Shown here piece after piece: positions 57,232-64,000 of a DNA stretch of 64,000 bases. The translations under genes and the position numbers were made by a program. The notes under the pieces are model-generated. The model made no database searches. It saw only the letters and a program-made list of their open reading frames with translations, and was not told the origin of the DNA. Within the stretch, counting starts at the first letter, position 1, and each line of letters opens with the position of its first letter. Origin of the DNA: Cohnella sp. OV330 (GTDB taxonomy: Bacteria; Bacillota; Bacilli; Paenibacillales; Paenibacillaceae); the NCBI RefSeq assembly GCF_900112065.1, contig NZ_FOKE01000004.1, forward strand, positions 594,611-658,610, read 5' to 3'.

Positions 57232-58074
57232 TTACAAACTTTGATTCATTAAAAATTGAATGATTTTTTCTTTGGCACCTGTGCCCGATTGCGGTGTAAA
57301 CACACTCATTCGTAAACTTGTATGATCGGCAACCATAAAACTGGTTTCCTCAAAATTCAAGTGTCCTAAACTTGGGTGAATAATAGTCTTCAGTCGACTA
57401 TTCTCTGCTTTGACATTGTGCAGAGCCCACCATAATCGAAATTCATTGCTTTCGTTTTTAAGTTCATTCACAAGTTGCTCGACCCAAGGATCGTCTACTA
57501 GTTTACTATAGACAGTTCGGAAGCTGGCAACCATTCCTTGGGCGGCAGTGGCCCAGTCCGTAAACGTCTTTTTTATTTCTTCATTTGTAAACATAATACG
57601 CAACATATTGCGCTTATAAATATCAATACTACTGTAGTCCAACGAGAGCTTTGAGGCAGCTTTATTCCATGCAACCACATTCCAGCGAACATCCATAATC
57701 GTTGCCGGAGAATATTCAAGGCTGTCTAAAACATGCTGCAGCATCGGATCGACAGCCTCCATGTAGCCTGGAAAACTTATTGGCGGTGCCTGCCCGGCAA
57801 GTGTATAGAGATGCATCGTTTCTTGTTTATCCAGCTTTAAGGTTCTTGCTAAACTATTAAGCACTTGTACAGAGACTTGTATTGGACGTCCCTGCTCTAG
57901 CCACGTATACCAGGTTAATCCGATTCCTGATAGAGAAGCAACTTCTTCCCGTCTTAGACCCGGAGTGCGGCGGTGAGCTCCTTCGGGTAGTCCAACCTGT
58001 GAGGGCAAGATCTTTGCTCTGCGCGTTTTAAGAAAATCTCCGAATTCTTTGGATCTGCGTTCAGCGTTATCCAT
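57232..58074 (-). CDS. XRE-family regulator with MmyB-like ligand domain
   Basis: 280 residues. N-terminal HTH_31 (FGDFLKTRRAKILPSQVGL, RTPGLRREEVASLSGIGLTWYTWLEQGR), then the MmyB-type ligand-binding domain (VDPMLQHVLDSLEYSPATIMDVRWNVVAWNKAA, SLGHLNFEETSFMVADHTSLRMSVFTP). Family members regulate a divergent oxidoreductase, and here a short-chain dehydrogenase is divergent at 58194. The 3' end is flush with the truncated IS110 yet complete. Confidence 0.9.
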   Translation of the reverse strand: MDNAERRSKEFGDFLKTRRAKILPSQVGLPEGAHRRTPGLRREEVASLSGIGLTWYTWLEQGRPIQVSVQVLNSLARTLKLDKQETMHLYTLAGQAPPISFPGYMEAVDPMLQHVLDSLEYSPATIMDVRWNVVAWNKAASKLSLDYSSIDIYKRNMLRIMFTNEEIKKTFTDWATAAQGMVASFRTVYSKLVDDPWVEQLVNELKNESNEFRLWWALHNVKAENSRLKTIIHPSLGHLNFEETSFMVADHTSLRMSVFTPQSGTGAKEKIIQFLMNQSL

Positions 58075-58193
58075 CGCATTGATTTCCTCTCTTTTCTATC
58101 CTGGTAGTAATGATACCCGTACAGATTCACTCCTATTTCAATTATAGATGAAGTAATAAGCTTAATCTCAAATCGTTACAAAAAGGAGTCATT

Positions 58194-59126
58194 ATGAATA
58201 AAACGAAGCATACCAAACAAGCATGGATCATCACCGGGCCTACGTCAGGTATCGGCCGTCGCACTGCTCTAGAACTCGCGAAACAAGGTACCGTCGTGTT
58301 GGTAGGCCGCGACCCCGACAAGCTCCGTGCGCTTAAATCGGAGATCCATGCATTGCCAGGCGGCCAAGCTTTATCAGTCGTATGCGACTTTTCCGACATT
58401 CGAAGTGTGCACCGAGCAGCAGCAGAGATCATCGCCCTTATGCTTCCAATCGCCGGCCTGGCTAACAATGTGGGCATTATGCCCTTGCGGAACGGGCGAA
58501 GCGCGCAAGGTTGGGATCTCGCTTTCGCTACAAATCACCTTGGACCCTTCGCATTTACGGAGGCGCTTATCCCACATTTGCCAGACGGCACAAACGTGGT
58601 GTTCACCTGCTCGGGAGTTGAGGACCCGGCGCGCAAGCCTGCGGTTGCCGCCGGGTTCCGCGGCGGACGCTACATCTCTGCCGAAGCGAGCGCACGCGGC
58701 GAATGGAAATCCGGCGGTTCTAAGATGCCGGGCTATGATGCTTATGCAACCTCCAAGCAGTGCAATCTCGCGACGGTTTTCGCTTTCGCACGCGAGGTGC
58801 CGCGTCTGCGATTTAACGCAGTTGAACCGGGTTTCAACCCCGGCACCGGTCTTGGTCGTGATGCGAATGCCATCCTCCGGTTTATCGCAAAGTATGTAAT
58901 GTCTCCACTAGCTCCCTTTATCAAGTACTGGAGTACACCGAAGCGCGCCGGTCGAGTTATAACCAAGGTCCTGACCGACAAGTCTGATGCATCCGGTGTG
59001 TATTATGACGAGAACGGAAGGCCGATGCTTGCTTCCACACAAGTACGCTCAGATGATTTTATCAATCGAGTCGTAACTGAAACACGCAAGCTGCTGTCCA
59101 CTTTTACCGAGACTCAAGTCAGGTGA
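58194..59126 (+). CDS. Short-chain dehydrogenase/reductase
   Basis: 310 residues. TGPTSGIG cofactor motif (residues 14-21), VVLVGRD (NADP-type Arg), NNVGIM in place of NNAG, and YDAYATSKQCN with the catalytic Tyr-x3-Lys. AAAAGGAG before ATG. Probable target of the divergent MmyB-like regulator. Substrate unknown. Confidence 0.9.
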   Translation: MNKTKHTKQAWIITGPTSGIGRRTALELAKQGTVVLVGRDPDKLRALKSEIHALPGGQALSVVCDFSDIRSVHRAAAEIIALMLPIAGLANNVGIMPLRNGRSAQGWDLAFATNHLGPFAFTEALIPHLPDGTNVVFTCSGVEDPARKPAVAAGFRGGRYISAEASARGEWKSGGSKMPGYDAYATSKQCNLATVFAFAREVPRLRFNAVEPGFNPGTGLGRDANAILRFIAKYVMSPLAPFIKYWSTPKRAGRVITKVLTDKSDASGVYYDENGRPMLASTQVRSDDFINRVVTETRKLLSTFTETQVR

Positions 59127-59250
59127 GATAGCGGCTTCCCCAATAGCACTGGTGCTCATGTATTGTTCGCAACCCTTATGAATTAATGTTCCTTCATCAC
59201 CCATAGCTGCATATTTTTTCGCCGCCACTTGTGGCACGGTTCACCGCGAT

Positions 59251-59336
59251 TAATCTTCAACTAACCTGCCAGTTAGCTGAATAGCCTGCCGGATCTTGCC
59301 GGCAGGCTGTGTAGTTGAACTATCGTCTCCCGTAGG
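59251..59336. repeat. IS-flanking hairpin repeat, copy B (empty)
   Basis: CTAACCTGCCAGTTAGCTGAAT, hairpin AGCCTGCCGGATCTTGCCGGCAGGCT (59284-59309), then TAGTTGAACTATCGTCTCCCGTAG. The best-preserved copy, with no IS inserted after it. The rest of 59127-59396 holds no gene. Confidence 0.8.
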
Positions 59337-59396
59337 GAAACAAATCAATCGCCAATAAACCGCCCCTGCGGCCTTAGAACTGCGCACAAGGTATTG

Positions 59397-59771
59397 TTAA
59401 ATTCTCGATGTTATCCTCAAATAATATCCATCAGGATCCAATATTCTAAAATCGGTTGTACCCCATGGTCTTTTCGTTAATCCTGTATGAATCGGATAAT
59501 CACTATCTTGAAATTTTCTGAAGTAGTTCTCAATTTCATTAACCTCCAATACTATTTCAACACCAACACCCTTTCGCTCGGAACCAGTTGCCTGCCTTAA
59601 ATAATGATTGTCATCAAGTTGGGTCATCGCACCTAATCCAATGATAGAACCACCATTTCTCACTGATATGTATCTCTCAGTTTCTTTTTCTTTTAGAAAC
59701 CCTAAAACTTTTGTGTAAAATTCAGCTGATTCTTGCAAATTTGATACAAACAATTCTACTCTCATAAACAA
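59397..59771 (-). CDS. VOC/glyoxalase-family protein
   Basis: 124 residues: MRVELFVSNLQESAEFYTKVLGF, ISVRNGGSIIGLGA, KGVGVEIVLEVNEIENYFRKF, PWGTTDFRILDPDGYYLRI: a single vicinal-oxygen-chelate module pair. Start chosen at TTG 59771, 8 bases after GGAGG. Commonly antibiotic-resistance or lyase-like proteins; specific role unknown. Confidence 0.85.
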   Translation of the reverse strand: MFMRVELFVSNLQESAEFYTKVLGFLKEKETERYISVRNGGSIIGLGAMTQLDDNHYLRQATGSERKGVGVEIVLEVNEIENYFRKFQDSDYPIHTGLTKRPWGTTDFRILDPDGYYLRITSRI

Positions 59772-59842
59772 TGGCGCACCCTCCTTCCGTAGGCTCCTTA
59801 TCATCTGAGCTGTTGCTCCTAAACTTCCCTTTACTTCAATAA

Positions 59843-59907
59843 ACGAAGGCAACTGATCGTGTGTCCAGCTGCCTTCGTGTCAAGATTGAGCTATCGTCTT
59901 CCGTTAG
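59843..59907. repeat. IS-flanking hairpin repeat, copy C (different hairpin)
   Basis: Stem ACGAAGGCA/TGCCTTCGT (59843-59851, 59870-59878) followed by the shared tail GATTGAGCTATCGTCTTCCGTTAG. The tail is conserved while the stem differs from copies B and D. Confidence 0.65.
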
Positions 59908-59921
59908 TTGAACGTGGCGCA

Positions 59922-60677
59922 TTATTTAGTGCACTTTATAATAAAAGCAGGAGGAATTAATGATGCCTTTTTATGTGTGTACCACACTGCAGGATCTCCC
60001 GATTTAATTTCCTCTTGGATGACAACATCTTCAACTACCTTTTCAATTTTAAAGCCCGCTTGAATTAGCTCATTAATATACGTGCTGAGTTTCAGTTGAT
60101 TCATTATTGCCGGACTATCCCATGGTTCACACTGTTGAAGACCTTCCTCATGGTACGACTTACCGATCACTAGTTCTTCACCCTTCTGTTCAATTCGACT
60201 ATGAAGCGGATGCTCCCAGCTAAAGATAAATATTCCACCGGGTTTCAAGTAGCTGTAAACATTCTGGAGTGTCTTTCGCAAATCAACAGTCCAACCAATC
60301 GCATAGATCGAATAAACGATATCGAAATGCTCGATTGGGATGCCAGGATTATGTTCCATCGCTCCTTGAAAAAGATTTAATTTTGTTTCATAGTCCGAAA
60401 GCAGATTCCGTGCAGTTTCGATTTGGGTATCGGATAAATCGATCCCCCAAAGCTCTGAGGCTCCATATGAGTCCATATACTTTAGAGAGTGTCCACTTCC
60501 ACAACCGATTTCCAATACCTTTCTATCAGTAAGATCACCAAATAGGTTTAATTCGTTCTCTGTGGGTAGAAATGGTCCGTAAATAGGAAGTGCGGTCCTT
60601 CCATAAAAACGTGGAGCTGCTTCATCCCAACTTTTTTTATTGGATAATATATAGTCTTCTTTTATGGATTCCAACAT
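59922..60677 (-). CDS. Class I SAM-dependent methyltransferase
   Basis: 251 residues. Motif I VLEIGCGSGHSLKYM (about residue 54), ELWGIDLSDTQI, FDIVYSIYAIGW and LKPGGIFIFSWEHP. AGGAGG 8 bases before ATG 60677. AT-rich codon use, like the surrounding mobile region. Small-molecule methylation; substrate unknown. Confidence 0.88.
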   Translation of the reverse strand: MLESIKEDYILSNKKSWDEAAPRFYGRTALPIYGPFLPTENELNLFGDLTDRKVLEIGCGSGHSLKYMDSYGASELWGIDLSDTQIETARNLLSDYETKLNLFQGAMEHNPGIPIEHFDIVYSIYAIGWTVDLRKTLQNVYSYLKPGGIFIFSWEHPLHSRIEQKGEELVIGKSYHEEGLQQCEPWDSPAIMNQLKLSTYINELIQAGFKIEKVVEDVVIQEEIKSGDPAVWYTHKKASLIPPAFIIKCTK

Positions 60678-60730
60678 GGAATATTTCCTCCTGGCTAAAT
60701 GTAATATCCAATCTATTCCACGTGCTTATT

Positions 60731-60809
60731 GTGTTATCCTGCCATTTAGCTGAACAGCCTGCCGTATCTCGCCGGCAGGCTGTATAATTGAACTATTGTT
60801 CCTCGTTAG
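60731..60809. repeat. IS-flanking hairpin repeat, copy D
   Basis: ATCCTGCCATTTAGCTGAAC, hairpin between 60754 and 60783 (ACAGCCTGCC...GGCAGGCTGT), TATAATTGAACTATTG, then CCTCGTTAG. The intact IS110 starts right after it, exactly as at copy A. Confidence 0.8.
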
Positions 60810-62191
60810 GATTCCTGTAGAGCATTAATTTTGCGCTTTGCACAAAAACGAGCGCCCCCGGTAAGATGGGTTAGTCACGGGTCATAGCCCTTTAGCCATC
60901 TTAAGGAGGTCGCTCTATCTTGAAGTTTAAATCCCAAGCCAAACAAAATCAACTGCTCGAACGCATTTCAACCCAGCACCTTGTCGTCGGGATCGACATC
61001 GCCCAACAGTCCCATGTTGCGCGCGCAGTTAACTTTCGCGGGATCTTGCTTGGCACTCCTCTCCACTTCTCTAACGACGATGCCGGCTTCAATCAATTGC
61101 TTCAGTGGATAAAAGATCTGCACAAGACGCACCAACTCAACGACACCATTATCGGCATGGAACCAACAGGCCACTACTGGCTCAGCCTTGCTGCTTGGCT
61201 TAAGAATCGAAGCCTCGAGGTCGTGTTGGTAAATCCTCATCTCGTCAAAAAGAACAAGGAAAACCGGGACAATACACCTTCCAAAAGCGACGTCAAAGAT
61301 GCCTTTGTTATCGCCGACATGGTGAAAAACGGCTACTACACTTTCATCAAGGAATCCAGCGAAGTGTTCATGGAACTGCGCGTCCTCATGGCGAACCGGG
61401 AGACCATCATCCATCGTCTCGTCAGCGTCAAGAACCAGATCCACCGTTGGGTCGACATTGTGTTTCCAGAGCTGCGGCAGGTGTATAAGCACCTTATTGG
61501 CTCTGGGGCGCTGGCTACACTGCGTCTCTTTCCAACGCCTGCCGATCTTCAAAAGCTCACCGTTCGCCAGGTAGTCGACGGCTGGAAAACGGTCATGAAG
61601 CGGCACAGTGGTGAACGAAGAGCTGGCGAGTTGCTAGCGCTGGCAGCGCGCTCAGTCGGCGCCAAGCATGCCGAAAAGGCCTACAAGCTTCATCTGCAAC
61701 AGCTACTGGCCGAATATGATCTGGCTATAGAACAGCTGCAGGTAATCGAGGATGAAGTCTCGGCTGCACTGGCTCGGATCCCACTGGCCAAGCCACTGCT
61801 GGCGATAAAAGGCTTGAGCACACTGGCAGTTGCCGGTATTCTGGGTGAAGCTGGCGACCTTAGCGGCTACGCACATGGAAATGCATTGCTGCGGCATGCC
61901 GGCCTCAACCTAGCTGAGGCGAGCTCAGGCAAGTGGAAAGGTCAGATGTCCATTAGCAAACGGGGCCGACCGAGACTTCGACATGCCCTGTTCATGGCAA
62001 CCATGGCCCTCATCATGAATGATGAAGCGTTTAAACGACAGCACGAAATGAATGTAAAGACGAAAAGTATGAAGCCCATGCGCTCAGTGATGAAGCTCTG
62101 CGGCAAGCTTGCTCGCCTTCTGGTTGCCATGGCACAGCGTGGCGAAGCTTACGAACCAAAGCGTGCTCTTCCTATGAAACAAACTGCTTAA
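60810..62191 (+). mobile_element. Intact IS110-family insertion sequence (5' part and transposase)
   Basis: Left end GATTCCTGTAGAG... at 60810 by comparison with the truncated copy. A 110-base leader contains the stem TAAGATGG/CCATCTTA (60862-60869, 60896-60903) just before the ribosome binding site. The right end is not defined, as no second full copy is available; the structured segment up to 62533 may belong to it. Confidence 0.8.
60920..62191 (+). CDS. IS110-family DEDD transposase
   Basis: 423 residues, TTG start 60920 with AAGGAGGT nine bases upstream. N-terminal DEDD RuvC-like domain: Asp26 (VVGIDIAQQSH), Glu91 (GMEPTGHYW), Asp134 and Asp137 (KSDVKDAF). C-terminal Tnp_IS110 domain with GKWKGQMSISKRGRPRLRHAL, carrying the catalytic serine. 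Full-length and apparently intact, so probably active. Upstream and downstream non-coding parts may encode the guide (bridge) RNA known from the family. Confidence 0.93.
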   Translation: MKFKSQAKQNQLLERISTQHLVVGIDIAQQSHVARAVNFRGILLGTPLHFSNDDAGFNQLLQWIKDLHKTHQLNDTIIGMEPTGHYWLSLAAWLKNRSLEVVLVNPHLVKKNKENRDNTPSKSDVKDAFVIADMVKNGYYTFIKESSEVFMELRVLMANRETIIHRLVSVKNQIHRWVDIVFPELRQVYKHLIGSGALATLRLFPTPADLQKLTVRQVVDGWKTVMKRHSGERRAGELLALAARSVGAKHAEKAYKLHLQQLLAEYDLAIEQLQVIEDEVSAALARIPLAKPLLAIKGLSTLAVAGILGEAGDLSGYAHGNALLRHAGLNLAEASSGKWKGQMSISKRGRPRLRHALFMATMALIMNDEAFKRQHEMNVKTKSMKPMRSVMKLCGKLARLLVAMAQRGEAYEPKRALPMKQTA

Positions 62192-62217
62192 CCGCTTTTC
62201 AATTGGCACGAAAACTG

Positions 62218-62533
62218 GCTTATTCGCAGGGTCTCAAGATTGCACGGAGTACCGGATTGCGTTGAACAAAAGGGCACAGACCCGTACCGTTAGGATAACC
62301 GGCCTCCACCCACCGGATAGGCGTGACGAAGGAATGAAAGGGCATGGACCCGTCGAGAAATGGGAGTGTAAGCCTCCGGAGGTACGTGGAGTAGCGTGCA
62401 GCAGAACATTAAAAAGAGGAGCGAAAACTCGCCCCTTCTGTTCCCCCATGCATTTTGGTAGCCGGATTTGACGGTACATAGCCCCTTCTATCCGGATAGC
62501 CATTTATCCATTGGTGAGATCCTGCGAATAAGC
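62218..62533. repeat. 316-bp segment with 19-bp terminal inverted repeats
   Basis: GCTTATTCGCAGGGTCTCA (62218-62236) and TGAGATCCTGCGAATAAGC (62515-62533) are complementary with one mismatch. Inside, AAAGGGCA(CA/TG)GACCCGT occurs twice, at 62269-62285 and 62337-62353, 68 bases apart, plus several GC-rich stems. No protein signal with a ribosome binding site. Either a MITE-like element or the structured right end of the IS110. Confidence 0.7.
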
Positions 62534-62653
62534 GAGCATTCGTAAGAAAACTACATTTTACCGAGGGAGTTCAATCACCAAGCTAGTGTTCGTATTATCT
62601 TCAATTTTTCACAACGAAATCAGCACATGCACAAGTCGATCTCTGCTTGTACG

Positions 62654-62662
62654 CATACGATA
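62654..62662 (+). promoter_or_regulatory. Possible mother-cell sigma (SigE/SigK) -10 box
   Basis: CATACGATA fits the CATANNNTA -10 pattern, about 80 bases before the exosporium-like gene. The -35 element is not clear. Confidence 0.3.
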
Positions 62663-62742
62663 ATGAAATGCCATGCAAGGAAAGTTTCAATGCAATAGCA
62701 TTCTCAGATTGAGCCAAGCCAGATAAGTAGGAGGGACGAGTA

Positions 62743-63192
62743 GTGTCCATTCAATTTCTTGATTTACGAATCTCGGAGGCTAGAAATAATAGCTCAGGTA
62801 CTTCTCCCGTTCCGACTACGCCTACTCTATTTGGAGATATCGGTCTTCAGACGGCAGCCGTTGTCGGAACAGCTAATCAAAACAATGTAAGAGTAGCCTT
62901 GTGGGGAACCGTAGGAATAAGTGCAGCAAGCGCAGGCTTGATTACAATCACTGTAGAAAGAAACAGCGGAGACACGCCAGGATCAGGCTCATTGATTTAC
63001 ACATTAACTACCGGTTTAGCCGCTCGCGAATTTATTACTTTTCATGCTGGCGACTTCCCCCCTACAGCCGAAGTAACGAATCAAATCCGTTATACAATGT
63101 TTTTAAGTTCATCCGTCGCAGGCATGAACCTTGATGGGCCTATCAGTTTTGGCGGAATTGCAGCAGCAGGAACAACAGACGGTTCACCATAG
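62743..63192 (+). CDS. Exosporium/spore-surface-like protein
   Basis: 149 residues, GTG start at 62743 behind AGGAGGG. MSIQFLDLRISEARNNSSGTS, then a Val/Thr/Gly-rich beta pattern (VRVALWGTVGISAASAGLITITVER, GSLIYTLTTGLAAREFITFHAGDFPP) resembling the C-terminal jelly-roll of exosporium proteins, without the collagen-like repeat. No signal peptide. Likely a spore-surface or stress protein; moderate confidence. Confidence 0.65.
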   Translation: MSIQFLDLRISEARNNSSGTSPVPTTPTLFGDIGLQTAAVVGTANQNNVRVALWGTVGISAASAGLITITVERNSGDTPGSGSLIYTLTTGLAAREFITFHAGDFPPTAEVTNQIRYTMFLSSSVAGMNLDGPISFGGIAAAGTTDGSP

Positions 63193-63292
63193 GCGGGTTC
63201 AAGTGCCTAGGGCCAGGAGATGGACCACCAAGTCATCCATTCAACTGATTGCAGGTAGCCGTGCCTATTGCGCTATCCTGCCAGTTCGTATT

Positions 63293-63329
63293 ATGAGGTC
63301 ACCAGATGTTTCTGGTCGACCTCATTTTC
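63293..63329 (+). terminator. Rho-independent terminator
   Basis: ATGAGGTC-ACCAG pairs with CTGGT-C-GACCTCAT and is followed by TTTTC; ends the exosporium-like gene. The upstream CTATCCTGCCAGTT box (63270-63285) resembles the repeat family at 60731, so this may be a fifth copy. Confidence 0.75.
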
Positions 63330-63342
63330 ATGTGGTCGTAAG

Positions 63343-63527
63343 ATAGCGGTAGCCGGGGATCGAACGTTTCTGCCCGTGGGACTCGGATCCCGAGAGCTAT
63401 TCCGTTCATCCCCCTACTTGTTACACCATGCTTAGGCTAGTTGGGGCTCGACCCCGAATCACATGCGATGATGTGGACGACAAGAAGGTTAGGGGCTGCC
63501 GGCGAATTCGTAGTGAGGAGTGGTTAT
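63343..63527 (+). ncRNA. Structured leader of an IS110-type element (bridge RNA candidate)
   Basis: About 185 bases of non-coding DNA directly before the transposase start hold three compact hairpins: CTCGG/CCGAG (63382-63394), GGGG/CCCC (63443-63455) and CACAT/ATGTG (63460-63475). In IS110-group elements the bridge RNA is read from the left non-coding end. Called by position and structure only. Confidence 0.4.
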
Positions 63528-64000
63528 ATGAATCCGGTCATTGGACTGGATGTATCCAAAGGAGAAAGTCACGCGCAAGCCTTTGCCGAACGGGGCATGC
63601 CGCATGGTAATACGTTTCGGTTTGAGCATAATCTTGAGGGGCTAGCCTCGTTCCTGACCTATGTACAAGCCCTCGAATCGTTTACCGGAAAGCGGCCGGC
63701 CATTGTTCTTGAAGCAACAGGTCACTACCATAGCCCAATCGTTCAGTTTCTGGACAAGCATCAATATTTGTATATCGTCATCAATCCGTTAATCTCACAT
63801 CAGGCGAAAAAGACAAGTCTTCGTAAAGTAAAGACAGATGCAGCGGATGCCTACCAGCTGGGGGAATTGTTCTACAAGGAAGAACTTGAACCGTATAAGC
63901 GGCGAGGACAATTCTTGATGAATTTACGCTATCTGACCCGGCAGCGCGAATCATTAACGGATATGTATGTGCTGGCCAAGCTGCAATTCCAGGCCGTTCT
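63528..64000 (+). CDS. IS110-family transposase, second type (partial, right edge)
   Basis: First 157 residues. ATG 63528 behind GAGGAG. NPVIGLDVSKGESHA (first Asp), VLEATGHYHSPI (Glu), VKTDAADAYQLGEL (two Asp): DEDD domain of IS110 transposases. Clearly different from the copy at 60920 (little residue identity), so a second IS110 group. Continues beyond the window. Confidence 0.92.
   Translation, partial: MNPVIGLDVSKGESHAQAFAERGMPHGNTFRFEHNLEGLASFLTYVQALESFTGKRPAIVLEATGHYHSPIVQFLDKHQYLYIVINPLISHQAKKTSLRKVKTDAADAYQLGELFYKEELEPYKRRGQFLMNLRYLTRQRESLTDMYVLAKLQFQAV

Noticed and set aside
62234..62503. Minus-strand 89-codon frame inside the inverted-repeat segment
   Set aside because: The segment is better explained as structured non-coding DNA; no ribosome binding site and low-complexity translation.
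63345..63420. tRNA-like string (GTTCGATCCCCGGCTACCG on the minus strand)
   Set aside because: The T-arm stem does not pair, and acceptor and anticodon arms cannot be drawn. More likely part of the IS110 non-coding end.

Overview
The window looks like a chromosome segment of a GC-rich, spore-forming Firmicute of the Paenibacillaceae (Paenibacillus/Cohnella type). The signs are strong AGGAGG ribosome binding sites with frequent TTG/GTG starts, YesM/YesN two-component pairs, a very dense set of AraC and LacI regulators each beside a glycoside hydrolase, and an exosporium-like protein. This assignment is inference from gene style; no rRNA or marker gene is present.

Layout. 1-3.8 kb: end of a YesM-type sensor kinase, a GH127 beta-L-arabinofuranosidase and its AraC regulator. 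3.9-8.2 kb: GNAT/creatininase pair and an ABC-permease-GntR operon with a clear autoregulatory operator. 8.4-11.6 kb: FAD-dependent oxidoreductase with a divergent AraC regulator. 11.6-15.6 kb: AT-rich accessory island (IS3 remnant, truncated gene, small DUF-type proteins, one frameshifted) bracketed by two families of tandem hairpin repeats with 51-bp and 72-bp periods. 15.6-19.5 kb: three-gene cassette (Zn-dehydrogenase, aldo/keto reductase, lactonase-type amidohydrolase) with an AraC regulator, matching the L-galactose route to D-tagaturonate. 19.5-38.9 kb: a large minus-strand glycan locus: GH78, YesM, solute-binding protein, two permeases, YesN, a divergent GH127-like hydrolase, an Asp/Glu-racemase-like protein, a RuBisCO-like protein, a DUF1537 kinase and a GH2, with a divergent LacI regulator. 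38.9-43.2 kb: AraC, DHA2 transporter, luciferase-like monooxygenase. 43.3-48.2 kb: LacI-controlled epimerase/PfkB kinase/fucose-isomerase-like operon. 48.4-52.2 kb: TetR/FAD oxygenase/ABC module with a perfect operator, bracketed by two copies of one hairpin. 52.5-55.8 kb: HD protein, GH29 and its AraC regulator. 55.8-64 kb: IS110-rich region with an intact copy, a truncated copy and a second IS110 type running off the edge, among repeats, plus XRE/SDR, VOC, methyltransferase and exosporium-like genes.

Working together, the hydrolases (GH127, GH78, GH2, GH29) and the sugar pathways (L-galactose cassette; RuBisCO-like/DUF1537 module of the kind used for apionate) point to use of complex pectin side chains such as rhamnogalacturonan II, where L-galactose, apiose, L-rhamnose, L-fucose and L-arabinofuranose occur together. 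That link is inference. The most novel-looking part is the RuBisCO-like/DUF1537/one-cysteine 'racemase'/GH127-like block at 22.8-28.0 kb.
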